NCBI GenBank assembly: GCA_016792665.1 | Contig: JAEUKJ010000106.1 | Span: 1-32,219, forward strand | DNA: 32,219 nt | Reading direction: 5' to 3' | Origin: Deltaproteobacteria bacterium | GTDB taxonomy: Bacteria > Myxococcota_A > UBA9042 > PHBI01 | In this document: in pieces, positions 32,097 through 32,219 of the stretch | Layout: every line of letters begins with the position of its first letter | Position numbering within the stretch: position 1 is the stretch's first letter | Program-made: the position numbers and the translations under genes | Notes under the pieces: model-generated | What the model was told of the DNA's origin: nothing | Seen by the model: only the letters and a program-made list of their open reading frames with translations | The model's database searches: none

Positions 32097-32219
32097 TCAG
32101 TCGTCGTCGGCGAGAGGGCCCGAGGGATCGGCGGCCGGGTCGTCGCGCTTGAGCCGCCGCAAGAGGGTCTTGCGATCGACCCCGAGGATGCGGGCTGCCT
32201 GGCTCTTGTTGCCGCCGAC
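32097..32219 (-). CDS. NtrC-family regulator, C-terminal Fis-type HTH (5' end outside window)
   Basis: Only the last 40 codons are in view, open to the window edge and ending at TGA 32097-32099. They read GGNKSQAARILGVDRKTLLR, then RLKRDD and an Asp-rich tail. This is the Fis-type helix-turn-helix that ends sigma-54-dependent activators of the NtrC family. The AAA+ and receiver parts are beyond the window. It is the obvious candidate activator of the csbD-aarF promoter 150 nt downstream, although its sites cannot be seen. The 221-nt gap to csbD holds the promoter and nothing else recognised. Confidence 0.88.
   Translation of the reverse strand, partial: VGGNKSQAARILGVDRKTLLRRLKRDDPAADPSGPLADDD

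Overview
This is a very GC-rich bacterial window, most likely from a myxobacterium-like member of the Myxococcota. The signs are Hanks-type Ser/Thr kinases (one fused to a periplasmic beta-propeller), an FHA regulator, Cys-rich repeat lipoproteins, a sigma-54 (-24/-12) promoter beside an NtrC-type regulator, and abundant lipoproteins. The lineage is inferred from gene content, not computed. There is no insertion sequence, prophage or CRISPR array. The window is chromosomal, with one tRNA and mostly short operons.

Layout. 1-354: end of an AmpG-like MFS permease. 460-4487 (+): an FHA/winged-helix protein coupled to a Ser/Thr kinase, preceded by an AT-rich island with nested palindromes. 4524-8950 (-): a four-gene envelope operon in transcript order YfgM-like, BamB-like lipoprotein, Cys-rich lipoprotein, patatin phospholipase, with a near-consensus promoter at 8984-9012. 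9073-11822 (-): an RpoD-family sigma factor followed by a tail-anchored kinase-fold protein that lacks both catalytic Asp residues. 12281-15732 (+): a GIDE-domain membrane protein, a Cys-repeat lipoprotein and a TPR protein, each with its own recognisable promoter. 15855-19093 (+): a metallo-beta-lactamase-fold protein without its metal-ligand motif, translationally coupled to a CASTOR/POLLUX-like ion channel that carries an EF-hand-like loop beside the pore.

19142-23332 (-): tRNA-Arg(CCG), a RavA-like MoxR ATPase, a ViaA-like VWA protein, and a CRM/YhbY RNA-binding protein with an extra N-terminal domain. 23333-24043 has no credible gene. It holds a tandem repeat, a hairpin and a lower-GC block of about 350 nt that looks like an unassigned structured RNA. 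24044-26100 (+): moaB and a MepA-type murein endopeptidase split by an insertion of about 220 residues. 26180-30086 (-): a BKACE enzyme, a lipoprotein, hemE and a hemY-type protoporphyrinogen oxidase, closely packed. 30233-31875 (-): csbD and an AarF/UbiB kinase behind a sigma-54 promoter. 32097-32219 (-): the Fis-type DNA-binding end of an NtrC-family regulator.

The most interesting leads are the sigma-54-csbD-aarF unit, the sigma factor/pseudokinase pair, the degenerate MBL protein coupled to the channel, the split MepA, the unassigned RNA-like block, and the local expression signals: a recurring TTGNNN-(16/17)-TANNNT promoter, several apparently leaderless starts, and three TTGA stop/start overlaps.
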